Below are positions 9,229-17,824 of a stretch of 64,000 nucleotides of DNA, one piece after another. This DNA is from JAHQVK01 sp036788295 (GTDB lineage Bacteria; Myxococcota; Kuafuiibacteriia; Kuafuiibacteriales; Kuafuiibacteriaceae). A program made the translations under genes and the position numbers. The notes under the pieces were generated by a model, which had not been told where the DNA came from, did no database searches, and was given only the letters and a program-made list of their open reading frames with translations. Position 1 is the stretch's first letter, and every line of letters begins with the position of its first letter. The DNA is taken from NCBI GenBank assembly GCA_036788295.1, contig DAIQNR010000010.1, positions 41,288 through 105,287 of the forward strand, read 5' to 3'.

Positions 9229-9601
9229 GTCGGCAAAGCTAGACGCGACCGCTCTTGGGTCGCGTCCCTGCGCGCTCCTCGTGCGTTCGGCGCATCCGTG
9301 CGGGTTTTGGGGGCCAATTGGGTGGAACCCTGCTTGTTTTTGTGCGGGCGACCGAGAGAACATGAGACCGAAACTGTGTCTCCGACGTATCGACGGTTGT
9401 GGAGGTCAGGTCGAGTGGTCCCATCGCGTCGCCGGGGCGGCGCGGGCGGTCTGGCGTGGTGCCAAAAACACCACGGTGGCGGGTCAACTTGGCAGCCCCC
9501 CGCGGGGCAGCGGCCTTCGACGGAACAATCGATCGTGGTCCGGGGTTTGCTTCGGTTCGTCTCGGACCCCGGGCCCGACGGCCGAGTCCAGGAGAAGTAC
9601 G
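9229..9601. other. Divergent intergenic region, CAP gene / sigma factor gene
   Basis: These 373 bases hold no convincing gene. The left part has a GC-rich inverted repeat near 9242-9275 (GACGCGACC ... GGTCGCGTC) just upstream of the CAP gene. A GGAACC element near 9324 and the GGAAC-N18-GTT element at 9522-9547 both resemble ECF -35 sites; only the second has a matching downstream part. The last bases contain AGGAGAAG before the sigma factor start. Confidence 0.6.
9522..9547 (+). promoter_or_regulatory. Candidate SigR/SigH-type ECF promoter
   Basis: GGAAC (9522-9526) and GTT (9545-9547) are separated by exactly 18 bases, matching the GGAAT-N18-GTT pattern recognised by SigR/SigH-type sigma factors. 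A transcript would start near 9555 and leave a leader of about 45 bases before the sigma factor ATG at 9602. The encoded factor belongs to that same group by sequence, so autoregulation is likely. This is pattern matching only. Confidence 0.5.
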
Positions 9602-10258
9602 ATGTTTGGATTCAAGCGCACGTCCAGAATGGCAACGCGATCAGATTTCGAGGCGCTCACCCTCGAACACATGGACGCACTGTACGGAGCCGCGCTCCGG
9701 TTGACTCGGAGCGCGAAGGACGCCGAAGACCTAGTTCAGGACACGTTCCTGAAGGCGTTCCGATTTTTCGACAGCTTCGAGCCAGGGACGAACGTCAAGG
9801 CATGGCTGTTCAAGATCCAGACGAACACGTTCATCAACCGGTATCGCCGGCGGGTAAAGGAGCGAGAGGTCGCGGACACGCCAGCCGAGGAGGTGATGCT
9901 CGACCGATTCATCTCCTCCGACTTCGCGAGAGCGGCCCAGGACCCAGAGACGGACTTCTTCGACCATCTGCTCTCCGACGAGGTCATGGAAGCGCTCGAT
10001 CAAGTACCGGTGGACTTTCGCATGGTGGTCCTGCTCGCCGACATACAAGGATTCTCCTACAAAGAGATCGCGGAGATCGTCGGCTGTCCCGTGGGCACGG
10101 TGATGTCCCGGCTCTTCCGAGGGCGCAGGATCCTGCAAAAGATGCTGTACGACTTCGCGATCGCCGAAGGCATCATCGTCCCTGAGACCGGGGAGAACGG
10201 CCGCCCCATCAGCCTCGAAGCGTACCGGGAACGCAAGAAGGCGGCGGGTGGGGAGTGA
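9602..10258 (+). CDS. ECF sigma factor, SigR/SigH-like
   Basis: ATG 9602 follows AGGAGAAG with ideal spacing. The 218-residue product carries sigma region 2 (LYGAALRLT, AEDLVQDTFLKAF, then GTNVKAWLFKIQTNTFINRYRR) and region 4 (ALDQVPVDFRMVVLLADIQGFSYKEIAEIVGCPVGTVMSRLFRGRR split over the HTH). The GTN-KAWL-xI-TNTFIN signature is characteristic of the actinobacterial SigR/SigH oxidative-stress group. The next gene encodes an anti-sigma factor with a zinc motif. A matching promoter, GGAAC-N18-GTT, lies 55 bases upstream. Likely role: stress-responsive transcription, with its own gene as a target. Confidence 0.9.
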   Translation: MFGFKRTSRMATRSDFEALTLEHMDALYGAALRLTRSAKDAEDLVQDTFLKAFRFFDSFEPGTNVKAWLFKIQTNTFINRYRRRVKEREVADTPAEEVMLDRFISSDFARAAQDPETDFFDHLLSDEVMEALDQVPVDFRMVVLLADIQGFSYKEIAEIVGCPVGTVMSRLFRGRRILQKMLYDFAIAEGIIVPETGENGRPISLEAYRERKKAAGGE

Positions 10259-10360
10259 GCCCCCGCGCATCTTGCTTGCACCGAGGTGCCCGCTGTTCTC
10301 TCCTTAGGGAGCCGCCGCGGACTATCCGGGCCTGGCCCGGCGTTGTCATCGGCACTCCCC

Positions 10361-11164
10361 ATGGACTGCCGCGACGTCCACCATCTGCTCGACTTGAGTC
10401 TCGACGATGAGCTCGGCGGGATCGAGCGTCGCGAACTTGCCGAGCACGTGAGCGTTTGCGCCGCCTGCCGTTCGCGCATGGTCCGGGCGGCGCGCGTCCA
10501 CTCCTGCCTGCGTAGCCACCTGCAGAGCGTTCAGGAGCCGGCGCCAGAGGGACTGCGAAGGCAAATCGGACTCGCCCTTCGCGCCGATGTTCGAAGCACG
10601 GACCGAGGGAGCCGGGGAGCGCTCCTCCTCGTGGGCGTGGCTCTGCTCGTTCTCGAGGGCTGGTCGGTTCAACCGGCGGCCAACGGGTTGGACCTCGAAC
10701 GCGCCGTGGCCCGGCACGCCGCCCGGCTCCCCCCCGAGGTGCGGCCCCGCGGTGATCCCGCCGAGGTCGAGCGCTTTCTTCGGGAGAACCTCGACCGAGC
10801 GGTGTCGCTGCCCTGGCCGGGCATGACGGCCCCGCTTCGGCTGGTCGGAGCCCGTCTCGACCACGTTGGGGACCGGCCGGCCGGGCTCCTCATGTACGAC
10901 CACCGCGGGGCGCGCGTCTCCGTGCTGGTGCGGCCTGCGTTCGGGCGTAGCGAAGGCGCGGCGCCGAGGGCGCTGCTCGTGCGGCGCGACATGGACGGTC
11001 GCTCGGCGTGGTTCGGCGAGCATCGGGGCTACCGCGTCGCGGCGTGGCAGGACGATGGGCTCGACTACGCCGCGGTCGCCGACCTCGACCCGATCGAGCT
11101 CGAGGCGCTGGTCCGGGTTCGAAGCCGGCTCGCTCGGTTTGACAGCGGGGAGGGCGGGTCGTAG
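10361..11164 (+). CDS. Membrane-anchored zinc-finger anti-sigma factor
   Basis: ATG 10361 begins MDCRDVHHLL, and the zinc-binding anti-sigma motif HxxxCxxC is complete (His29, Cys33, Cys36), with an additional Cys3 and Cys49 that could take part in redox sensing. One transmembrane helix follows at about residues 86-99 (ALLLVGVALLVLEG). A cytoplasm-distal domain of about 165 residues follows with no family I recognise. RsrA-type partners of SigR lack a membrane helix, so this is a membrane version of the ZAS type. It lies 102 bases downstream of the sigma factor and 14 bases before the next gene. Binding to that sigma factor is inferred from position and motif. Confidence 0.82.
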   Translation: MDCRDVHHLLDLSLDDELGGIERRELAEHVSVCAACRSRMVRAARVHSCLRSHLQSVQEPAPEGLRRQIGLALRADVRSTDRGSRGALLLVGVALLVLEGWSVQPAANGLDLERAVARHAARLPPEVRPRGDPAEVERFLRENLDRAVSLPWPGMTAPLRLVGARLDHVGDRPAGLLMYDHRGARVSVLVRPAFGRSEGAAPRALLVRRDMDGRSAWFGEHRGYRVAAWQDDGLDYAAVADLDPIELEALVRVRSRLARFDSGEGGS

Positions 11165-11178
11165 GTTCTCGCACCGCC

Positions 11179-12783
11179 ATGTCGGGTAAGGCGCTCATCA
11201 TTGACAAGGACCCGGCCTTTGCCGACCAACTCGGCGCGGCGCTCGCGGCGATGGGCCACTCCGTGGAGGTCTGCTCGACCGGGCGGGAGGGCATGGAACG
11301 GGCTCGCACCCTCCAGCCCGACGTCATCGTCCTCTGCGTGGAGCTGGCCGACACCTCGGGCTACTCGATCTGCGCGAAGATCAAGAAAGACGACGGCCTC
11401 AAGGCGATCCCGCTCGTCATCACGAGCGAGACGGCGACGCAGGAGACCTTCGACCACCACAAGAAGCTCCGGACGAGGGCGCAGCTGTACATGCAGAAGC
11501 CCTTCGAGCCTCGGGACCTGATCCGCGAGCTGGGCTCGCTGGGTGTTCCCCTCTCCGGGAGCTCGCGAGACATGCCGATCCTCGACGCCGACGAGCTCGA
11601 CGAATTGGCCGCCGATACCTCCCATCACGACGCGCTGGGCGGGCCGACCTTCGAAGGCTCCTCGATCGACTCCGGGGCCGAGCTCGACGAGGTCTTGGCC
11701 TCTTTGTCCGATGGACCGGGCGAACTCGGGATCGACGGCGAGGTCGGCATGCAGGCCGGGTACGACGAGGATGATGTCCGCACCACGATCGGCGCCATGC
11801 CGAGCGGGCTCGATTGGACCCCGCTCGACGCTCAGCCCAAATCCGGTCTCATGGCCCTCGCCCCTCCGGACTTGGTGAAGCGATTGAAGGAGGCGGAGCG
11901 GGCCCGCGATGAAGCGCTCGCGGCGGAGCGCTCCACCCGAGCGCAGCTCGAGGCCTTGGCTTCGGGCGCGAGCCAGATCCCGGCGGCCAATCCTGCGACC
12001 CGCGAAGTCCTCGCCATCAAGAAGGACCTCAACACCAAAGAACGGGAGATCCTCGAGCTCCGCGACCGGTTGCAGGAGAAGGACCGGCTGCTGCTCGCCG
12101 CCCGAGAGCGGGAGGCCGAGCTCGAGGAGCGGGTCGTTCAGACCGAGGAATCGCGGTCTGCCGCCGACCGAGCCCGGGTCGAGGCGGAGAGCCGCATCGC
12201 TGGCGCCGAAGCCCGGGCCGAAGAGATCGAGCGCAGCTCGAGGGCGGCGATCGACAACCGCGACGGCCAGCTCGACGACGCCAGGCTGCAGATCGACGGC
12301 CTCGAGCAGGACCTCGACCGATCTCGCCAGCAGGCCGAGGGTCTGCGGGACGATGTTGCCGCCCGGGATGCGACCATCGAGGAGCTGCAGGGCGAGGTGT
12401 CGGAGCGAGACCTCGCCCTGGCTTCGAGGGATGCGCGCATCAGCGACCTCGAGGGCACGGTGCACCAGCGAGATGAGCAGGTCGCCGGTCTCGAAGCCGA
12501 GCTCGGCCGAGCGCGGGAGGAGATCCTCGGGTTGTCCGACCGGATCGCTGGGCTCGAGCGGGATCTCGAGGAGAGCCGGAGCGAGACCGACGCGCTGCGA
12601 AGCGCGCTCTCCGACACCGAAGATCGTCTCCGCCGGGCCATCGCCCGCATCCGCGACGATGAGGACGCCCGCTTGAAGGCGAGGCAAGCTCTGGAGATCA
12701 CGCTCAACTTGCTCGGTGAGGCGGAGTACGCCGAAGACGAAGCCCCTCTGCCGACGCCGGAGCCGGTGGGCCTCGAGAACTGA
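11179..12783 (+). CDS. FrzS-like pseudo-receiver and coiled-coil protein
   Basis: Residues 1-125 form a receiver-like domain: KALIIDKD start, GYSICAKIKKDDGLKAIPLVI, and YMQKPFEP with the conserved Lys. These segments follow Myxococcus FrzS closely (its GYLICGKLKKDDDLKNVPIVI). The phospho-acceptor position holds Cys53 (VLCVEL) instead of Asp, as FrzS also lacks a usable Asp there. Residues about 125-230 are an acidic linker (ILDADELDELAAD and similar) and residues about 230-520 are a long coiled coil of Glu/Arg/Leu heptads. FrzS moves between cell poles in type-IV-pilus gliding. The gene begins 14 bases after the anti-sigma gene, so it may be read from the same stress promoter. Orthology to frzS is not proven. 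Confidence 0.75.
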   Translation: MSGKALIIDKDPAFADQLGAALAAMGHSVEVCSTGREGMERARTLQPDVIVLCVELADTSGYSICAKIKKDDGLKAIPLVITSETATQETFDHHKKLRTRAQLYMQKPFEPRDLIRELGSLGVPLSGSSRDMPILDADELDELAADTSHHDALGGPTFEGSSIDSGAELDEVLASLSDGPGELGIDGEVGMQAGYDEDDVRTTIGAMPSGLDWTPLDAQPKSGLMALAPPDLVKRLKEAERARDEALAAERSTRAQLEALASGASQIPAANPATREVLAIKKDLNTKEREILELRDRLQEKDRLLLAAREREAELEERVVQTEESRSAADRARVEAESRIAGAEARAEEIERSSRAAIDNRDGQLDDARLQIDGLEQDLDRSRQQAEGLRDDVAARDATIEELQGEVSERDLALASRDARISDLEGTVHQRDEQVAGLEAELGRAREEILGLSDRIAGLERDLEESRSETDALRSALSDTEDRLRRAIARIRDDEDARLKARQALEITLNLLGEAEYAEDEAPLPTPEPVGLEN

Positions 12784-12970
12784 GCGGTCCGCCAACGATC
12801 AAGGCTGCGGCGCGCAGACCGGGCTGGATCGCGCACCCGCGCTGCCTCGGCTCGGGCTCAGTTGCTGTGCGACTCGACGGTCCGGCCCAGCTCAGGGCCT
12901 GCGCCGAGACCATCTCGCCGGCCCTCGCCGCGCCGCTTTGCTCTCGTCGGCCCCGGCGGCCGGCGGTGCA
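12784..12970. other. Convergent gap with GC-rich inverted repeats
   Basis: These 187 bases separate two converging genes. They include GGCCC/GGGCC at 12884-12899 and a run of GGCC-type repeats near 12950, but no U-tract, so no intrinsic terminator can be named. Confidence 0.4.
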
Positions 12971-14104
12971 TCACGATCGACGACTCAGATTCGCGGCCTG
13001 GGTTCGAACCCCGATGGGGATGTTCTTCGACCGGGACAACGCCTTGATGTCGCGAGGGTTGAGGAGTGGGACCAGGCGCATCGCGATCGCGAGCGGGGTT
13101 TTGGGGTTGTTCACCAGGCCGAGCTTGACCGGATACAGCCGAACCCAGTTGGTCCTCTTGTCCTTCGCGATGTGGGTCACCACTTCTTGGTGGGTGACTT
13201 TCGAGTTCACGGCTTCGACCACCTCCGGCTCCTGCACCATCGGAGAGGTGATGGCGGCCAGAGCCACCAGCCGGTTCGAGTGGCGCATGAGGATCTTTCG
13301 AACCTGCTTGTTCCCCTTCGTCGCGTAGGCGATGAGGCCGGGAAGGGGCGCGCGGCGAAGCCGCTCCTCCAGGGGGAGATTCGGATCGTCGTCGTCTTCC
13401 CGTCCCTCCTCGCCGCCGGACAGCAGGGTGCCCTTCGCCTCGAGCGCTTGCCGCTCGGCGTCGCTCAGCAACCGCTCGTCGAGCAGGTGGCGTGGGATGT
13501 CGAAGTGGCTGGCGGCGGAGAGCCGTTCGTTGGCGCCGAGGCGAAGCAGCGCGTCTTCGAACTCGTGCAGTCCGTCGAGGACGACCCCGTTTCGCACGAG
13601 AAAATCGATGACCCGGTCCACCGTGGACTTGAGGGCGTGGGGGTTGTCGATGAGGCCACGGACGATCTCCGGGGTCTCGAGCAGTCGCGCTTGGTTGTTG
13701 GCGATGATCTCCGCCACCGGCTCGGAGCAGGCAGCGGCTACGACCGGGAAGACCTCGGTCGGGGTCGAGGGGTTGAGGAGGAGCTTCTCGATGTAGGCGT
13801 CGTGGGATGCATGAAGCTCGGCGAGGCGGCCCAGGACCGGCGGAGGGACGGCGGGGTCGGCGAGCACCGCATTGGCGATGCGGGGGTCGAGCCCGGTCAG
13901 GGACTGGGCCGCGTGCTCGGCGACCCTCGCGTCGGCGTCGAAGCTCAGGACGAACTGGGCGGTGACCAGGTCCCGGGGCGACATCGGGGCGAGCCCGCGC
14001 GCCGCCATCAAGCGGAGGTTGAGCGGCACCGATGGTTCGCAGTGGCGAGCCACGGCCTCCGATGTGGTCGCAAGCTCGGTCGGAAAGGCGGCGGCGGTGG
14101 TCAT
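12971..14104 (-). CDS. Conserved protein with HEAT/DUF2336-like helical repeats
   Basis: This 377-residue soluble protein has no signal peptide and is made of repeated helical pairs, each with an LxxNP(x)T or similar turn: LLLNPSTPTEVFP, LIDNPHALKSTVDRV, LLRLGANERLSAAS, LGLVNNPKTPLAIAM. Such leucine-rich, Asn-Pro-punctuated repeats occur in deltaproteobacterial proteins of unknown function and resemble DUF2336/HEAT arrays that act as scaffolds. An acidic insert (EEGREDDDDPN) sits near residue 240. It begins 16 bases after the EF-G-like gene on the same strand and so is probably co-transcribed with it. I do not recognise a specific function. Confidence 0.65.
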   Translation of the reverse strand: MTTAAAFPTELATTSEAVARHCEPSVPLNLRLMAARGLAPMSPRDLVTAQFVLSFDADARVAEHAAQSLTGLDPRIANAVLADPAVPPPVLGRLAELHASHDAYIEKLLLNPSTPTEVFPVVAAACSEPVAEIIANNQARLLETPEIVRGLIDNPHALKSTVDRVIDFLVRNGVVLDGLHEFEDALLRLGANERLSAASHFDIPRHLLDERLLSDAERQALEAKGTLLSGGEEGREDDDDPNLPLEERLRRAPLPGLIAYATKGNKQVRKILMRHSNRLVALAAITSPMVQEPEVVEAVNSKVTHQEVVTHIAKDKRTNWVRLYPVKLGLVNNPKTPLAIAMRLVPLLNPRDIKALSRSKNIPIGVRTQAANLSRRS

Positions 14105-14120
14105 GGGTCAACTCGGATGG

Positions 14121-16205
14121 TCAGTCTTCGTCGGTGCTGACGAAGCCCGAATCCTCGACGATGCGCTGCTGAATGTGGGTCGGGACCGGCTCCATGTGGC
14201 TCGCGCACATCACGAAGGTTCCACGGCCCTGGGTCATCGATCGGAGCGATGCTTCGTAGGTCTGGAGGTCCGCGAGCGGCACCTGCGCCTTGATGGCGGC
14301 CAGTTTCCCCCTGGGCTCCGAGCCCACGATCCGGCCTCGGCGGCTCGAGAGGTCTCCCAACACGTCGCCCATGTGGTCTTCGGGAACCAGCACCTCGAGG
14401 GCCATGATCGGCTCGAGCAGCACCGGGTGAGCCGCAGCGGCCGCTGCCTTGAACCCCTTCGAGGCCGCGACCTGAAACGCCATGTCCGAAGAATCGACCG
14501 GGTGGTGCTTCCCGTCGGTCAGTCGAGCGCGCACGTCCACGACCGGATACCCGGCGAGCACGCCCCGAGCCATGGCCTTTTGAAGCCCCTTTTCGACCGA
14601 AGGGATGAACGCCCGCGGGACGGAGCCGCCCACGACCGCGTCTTCGAACACGAGGCCCGCCCCCCGCTCGGCCGGCTCGAAGTCGAGCTGCACCACCGCG
14701 AACTGGCCGTGTCCGCCCGACTGCTTCTTGTGCTTCCCCTCGACCCCTGAGACCGGGGCGGTGAGCGTCTCGAGGTAGGCGATACGGGGCAGGCTCAGGC
14801 TGCATTCGACCCCGAATTTCCGCTGCATCTTCTCGATCGACACCTCGAGATGCTGCTGGCCGGTCCCCGACAGGAGCACCTCGCCGGTCTGCTCGTCCCG
14901 GCCCAGGGTGAGGCCCGGGTCCTCCTCGATGAGCCGGGCGAGTCCGGCCACGATCTTGTCTTCCTGTTGCTTGTCCTTCGCGTGCACCGCCCTCGAGATG
15001 AGAGGAGGGTTCATCGAGCCGGTAGGGACGACGAATCCATCCGCGCTGAGGGTGTCTCCGGTGTGCACATCTTTTAGTTTCGCGACCGCGAAGATGTCCC
15101 CAGGGGGCGCGGAGTCCACCGGCGTCATCTTCTTTCCGAGCAAAGATTGCAGGGGCCCCAGCCGCTCCTTGGGGGCCCCCGGGCGCCCGGGGTTGTCGAG
15201 GGCGGTGTCCGAACGGGCCGTCCCCCCCAGGACCCGCATCACGCTGATCTTCCCCGCGTGCTGATCCACGATCGTCTTGAAGACGTGGCACGTCAGGGGT
15301 CCATCCGGGTCGGGCGCCAACGTCGCGTCGGCCCCGCTTCTCTTCCCCGGCTGCGGTCGCCGCTCGCCAGGGTGGGGCATGGCTCGGACGAGGGCGTCGA
15401 ACAGGGTGGTGACCCCGTGGTTCAGGGTACCCGAGGCGAAGTAGACCGGGACGAGGGTTCCGGCGCGAACCGCCTTCGCGAGCCCAGTGTGGATGTCCTC
15501 TGCCGTGAGGGTCTCGTCGAAGAACCGCTCCATCAGGTCTTCGTCGGTGGCCGCGATGTCCTCGATGAGGTGGTCGCGGGCATGGCGGGCCTCGTCTTCG
15601 AGGTCGGCCGGGACCGGCGCCTCGCGCACCCGCCCCTCGTCCCCGGGTTCGAACAGCAGCGCCCGCCAGCCGACGAGGTCCACCAAGCCTCGAAAGCTGG
15701 CGCCCGAACCGATCGGGAACTGCACCAACGAGGCGTCGGCACACAGGTGCTCCTTGATGTCGGCGACGATGCGGTCCGCATCGGCGGTCTCGACGTCCAT
15801 CTTCGCCACGACGAGCGCGCGGGTCAGCCCCATGTCCTTCGCCCATTGGAAGACCCGGTCGGTCATCGGCTCTACGCCGTCCTTGGCGGAGACCACGCAC
15901 AGCGCCCCATCCGCGGCCGAGAGCACCGTCTTGGTGTCGAACAGGAAGTTTGCGTCCCCAGGCGTGTCGAGCAGGTTGATCTTGGTCTTCTTCCACTCGA
16001 ACGAGGCGACGGAGGTGGCGGTGCTCATGACCCGCTTTTGCTCCTCCGGCTCGAAGTCGAGCGAGGAGGTGGCAGCGGCGGTGCTCCCGAGGCGCCCGGT
16101 GGCCTTGGCCGACCACAGCGCCGACTCCGCGATGGAGGTCTTCCCGGCGGCTTTGTGGCCAATGATGGCGATGTTGCGGATGTCGGGGGTCTCGAACACC
16201 TTCAT
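14121..16205 (-). CDS. EF-G-like translational GTPase (EF-G-II type) without catalytic His
   Basis: ATG 16205 follows AGGAG at good spacing; the product is 694 residues, normal for EF-G. The five-domain order is intact (G domain, domain II with HVFKTIVDQHAGKISVMRV, domains III-V to the C-terminus, with HGQFAVVQLDFEP and EPIMALEVLVPEDHMGDV). The G domain departs from true EF-G: the P-loop is GHKAAGKTS (residues 16-24), G3 is DTPGDANF with Asp84 in place of the catalytic His of DTPGHVDF, and the guanine motif reads AKMD (134-137) rather than NKMD. These features match the EF-G-II paralogues rather than FusA. It is preceded by coaX and followed by a helical-repeat protein on the same strand. Confidence 0.85.
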   Translation of the reverse strand: MKVFETPDIRNIAIIGHKAAGKTSIAESALWSAKATGRLGSTAAATSSLDFEPEEQKRVMSTATSVASFEWKKTKINLLDTPGDANFLFDTKTVLSAADGALCVVSAKDGVEPMTDRVFQWAKDMGLTRALVVAKMDVETADADRIVADIKEHLCADASLVQFPIGSGASFRGLVDLVGWRALLFEPGDEGRVREAPVPADLEDEARHARDHLIEDIAATDEDLMERFFDETLTAEDIHTGLAKAVRAGTLVPVYFASGTLNHGVTTLFDALVRAMPHPGERRPQPGKRSGADATLAPDPDGPLTCHVFKTIVDQHAGKISVMRVLGGTARSDTALDNPGRPGAPKERLGPLQSLLGKKMTPVDSAPPGDIFAVAKLKDVHTGDTLSADGFVVPTGSMNPPLISRAVHAKDKQQEDKIVAGLARLIEEDPGLTLGRDEQTGEVLLSGTGQQHLEVSIEKMQRKFGVECSLSLPRIAYLETLTAPVSGVEGKHKKQSGGHGQFAVVQLDFEPAERGAGLVFEDAVVGGSVPRAFIPSVEKGLQKAMARGVLAGYPVVDVRARLTDGKHHPVDSSDMAFQVAASKGFKAAAAAAHPVLLEPIMALEVLVPEDHMGDVLGDLSSRRGRIVGSEPRGKLAAIKAQVPLADLQTYEASLRSMTQGRGTFVMCASHMEPVPTHIQQRIVEDSGFVSTDED

Positions 16206-16240
16206 TGAGGCTCCTGCGCCCGTTCGTGGGCCGACGGACG

Positions 16241-17056
16241 CTAGCCGCCGACCGACCCGAGATCAACCGCGGGGCTCTTGTCCTCCCGGCCGTGGTTGCG
16301 CTCGTAGATGAGCCTGAGGCCATCCAAGGTGAGGTTTTCATCCACTTCGTCGATGGTTCGGGCGTCTCTCGCGATCGAGGGGGCCAGCCCCCCGGTGGCC
16401 ACGACGTGCACGGGATGCGCCGCCATCTCTGAACGGATGCGCTCCACCAGGCCGTCCACGAGCGAAGCGTAGCCGAAGTAGACCCCGGATTGGATCGACT
16501 CCACCGTGGTCCGGCCCACCACCCGCGCCGGGCGGGCGAGGTCCACCTTGGGGAGCTTCGCCGCGCGCGCGAACAGCGCCGCCATCGATATCTGGATTCC
16601 AGGCGCGATCGCGCCGCCCGCGTAGGTTCCATCGGCGAGCACGGCGTCGAAGGTCGTGGCGGTGCCGAAATCCACCACGATGCACGCGCCGCGGTGGCGG
16701 GCGTGGGCGGCGACCGCGTTGACGATTCTATCCGCGCCCACGTCCTTCGGGGGGTCGTACCGAACCGAGATGCCGGTCCGGATCCCGGGACCTACGACGA
16801 GCGGTTCGATGCCAAACAGCCTAAGACTGAGTCGCACCATGGTCGGAGTGAGCACGGGAACGACCGACGCGAGCGCAACCCCTTGCACGTCCGTGCACCG
16901 ATACCCCTCCACTTCGAGGAGCTGGCGCACGAGCAGCCCGTACTCGTCTTCGGTGCGGCTGTGCACGGTCTCGAGGCGCCAGGCGTGCTTCAACTCGCTG
17001 CCCGCATAGAGCCCGAGGGTGAGGTTCGTGTTTCCGAGATCGAGCGCGAGCAGCAT
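16241..17056 (-). CDS. coaX: Type III pantothenate kinase
   Basis: The 271-residue protein starts MLLALDLGNTNLTLGLY, the phosphate-binding opening of CoaX (DxGNTxxxxGL). It contains the conserved GADRIVNAVAA block, the VVDFGTATTFDAV block with the second acidic site, GGAIAPGIQIS, and VVATGGLA near the C-terminus. CoaX phosphorylates pantothenate in the first step of coenzyme A synthesis and differs from CoaA in being feedback-insensitive and requiring a monovalent cation. Its start codon overlaps the upstream gene's stop (TAATG). It ends 35 bases before the EF-G-like gene. Confidence 0.95.
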   Translation of the reverse strand: MLLALDLGNTNLTLGLYAGSELKHAWRLETVHSRTEDEYGLLVRQLLEVEGYRCTDVQGVALASVVPVLTPTMVRLSLRLFGIEPLVVGPGIRTGISVRYDPPKDVGADRIVNAVAAHARHRGACIVVDFGTATTFDAVLADGTYAGGAIAPGIQISMAALFARAAKLPKVDLARPARVVGRTTVESIQSGVYFGYASLVDGLVERIRSEMAAHPVHVVATGGLAPSIARDARTIDEVDENLTLDGLRLIYERNHGREDKSPAVDLGSVGG

Positions 17057-17691
17057 TAGTATCCCACCGCGTCCGGGTTCACCATCTCGCCGGCGCGGAT
17101 CTTTCGCCGTTGCCGAGAGGAGCCCCGGGGGGCCTCCCCGGAACCTCGGGCCGAAAAACCGGTCAAGATCAGCTCGAGCTCGTCGGAAAAGAGGCTCCGA
17201 GCGCCGAGCAGGGTTTCGAACGTCAAGACGAACCCGCGCTCGCCGACGACGAAGACGGTCTCGAGGACCTCCCGACCAAGCTGCGCGTTGCCGCGGGCGC
17301 GATAGGTGAAGAGCGTCTGAACCGCCTCGGCTCCGGAGACGACTAGCTTTCGCCGGTCCCGCAGCTGGTACCCAGGGGCGCGGTCCCGGTTCTCTCGCTG
17401 CACGTGGGCGTCGAGGTGGGCGGCTCGGACGCCGGGCGGCAGGATCCGCAGCTCCACTTGCATCTCCGCGACGGCGCCGGTCTCCTCATGGGTTCGCACC
17501 AGGGCCACCCGACCGGAGTCCTCGTCGGCGTGCGCGGTCCAGCCGACGGGCAGGTCGAGCGAGAAGCGGCCGCTCGGATCGTGCCATGGACGGGGCTTTC
17601 GCCCCATCAGCTCCTCCCAGGGGTTCTTCGCCCAAGTCGGTGCGGCGAGAAGTCCCGCCGCGAGCGCCGCGATGAGCGCATGGGCTCGCAT
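17056..17691 (-). CDS. Exported protein, possible PsbP/DcrB-like fold
   Basis: ATG 17691 begins a signal peptide (RAHALIAALAAGLLAAPTWA); upstream in-frame sequence overlaps the divergent promoter region. The mature part of about 190 residues opens with WHDPSGRFSLDLPVGWTAHAD, a pattern common in PsbP/Mog1/DcrB-fold proteins (DxxGxFSLxxPxGW). It continues with VFVVGERGFVLTFETLL and LILTGFSA, as seen in that fold, then ends in a basic tail. The role is unknown; the fold call is by pattern only. The stop overlaps the coaX start by one base, so the two are translationally coupled. Confidence 0.6.
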   Translation of the reverse strand: MRAHALIAALAAGLLAAPTWAKNPWEELMGRKPRPWHDPSGRFSLDLPVGWTAHADEDSGRVALVRTHEETGAVAEMQVELRILPPGVRAAHLDAHVQRENRDRAPGYQLRDRRKLVVSGAEAVQTLFTYRARGNAQLGREVLETVFVVGERGFVLTFETLLGARSLFSDELELILTGFSARGSGEAPRGSSRQRRKIRAGEMVNPDAVGY

Positions 17692-17824
17692 GCGGGCAGC
17701 GTAGTGCAGACGGCGCAGCGGCGCCACGCTTGCCCGCTTGGTCGGACGCTCGTCCGAGTGGGCGCTGGCCCATCGACCGATGGCCGCTTTCGGGTTCGAC
17801 TCGCACACTCCGTCGGACCTGGCC

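Noticed and set aside
12971..13020. tRNA-like T-loop GGTTCGAACC
   Set aside because: It lies in the 3' end of a well-supported gene and no acceptor, D or anticodon stems fit around it.
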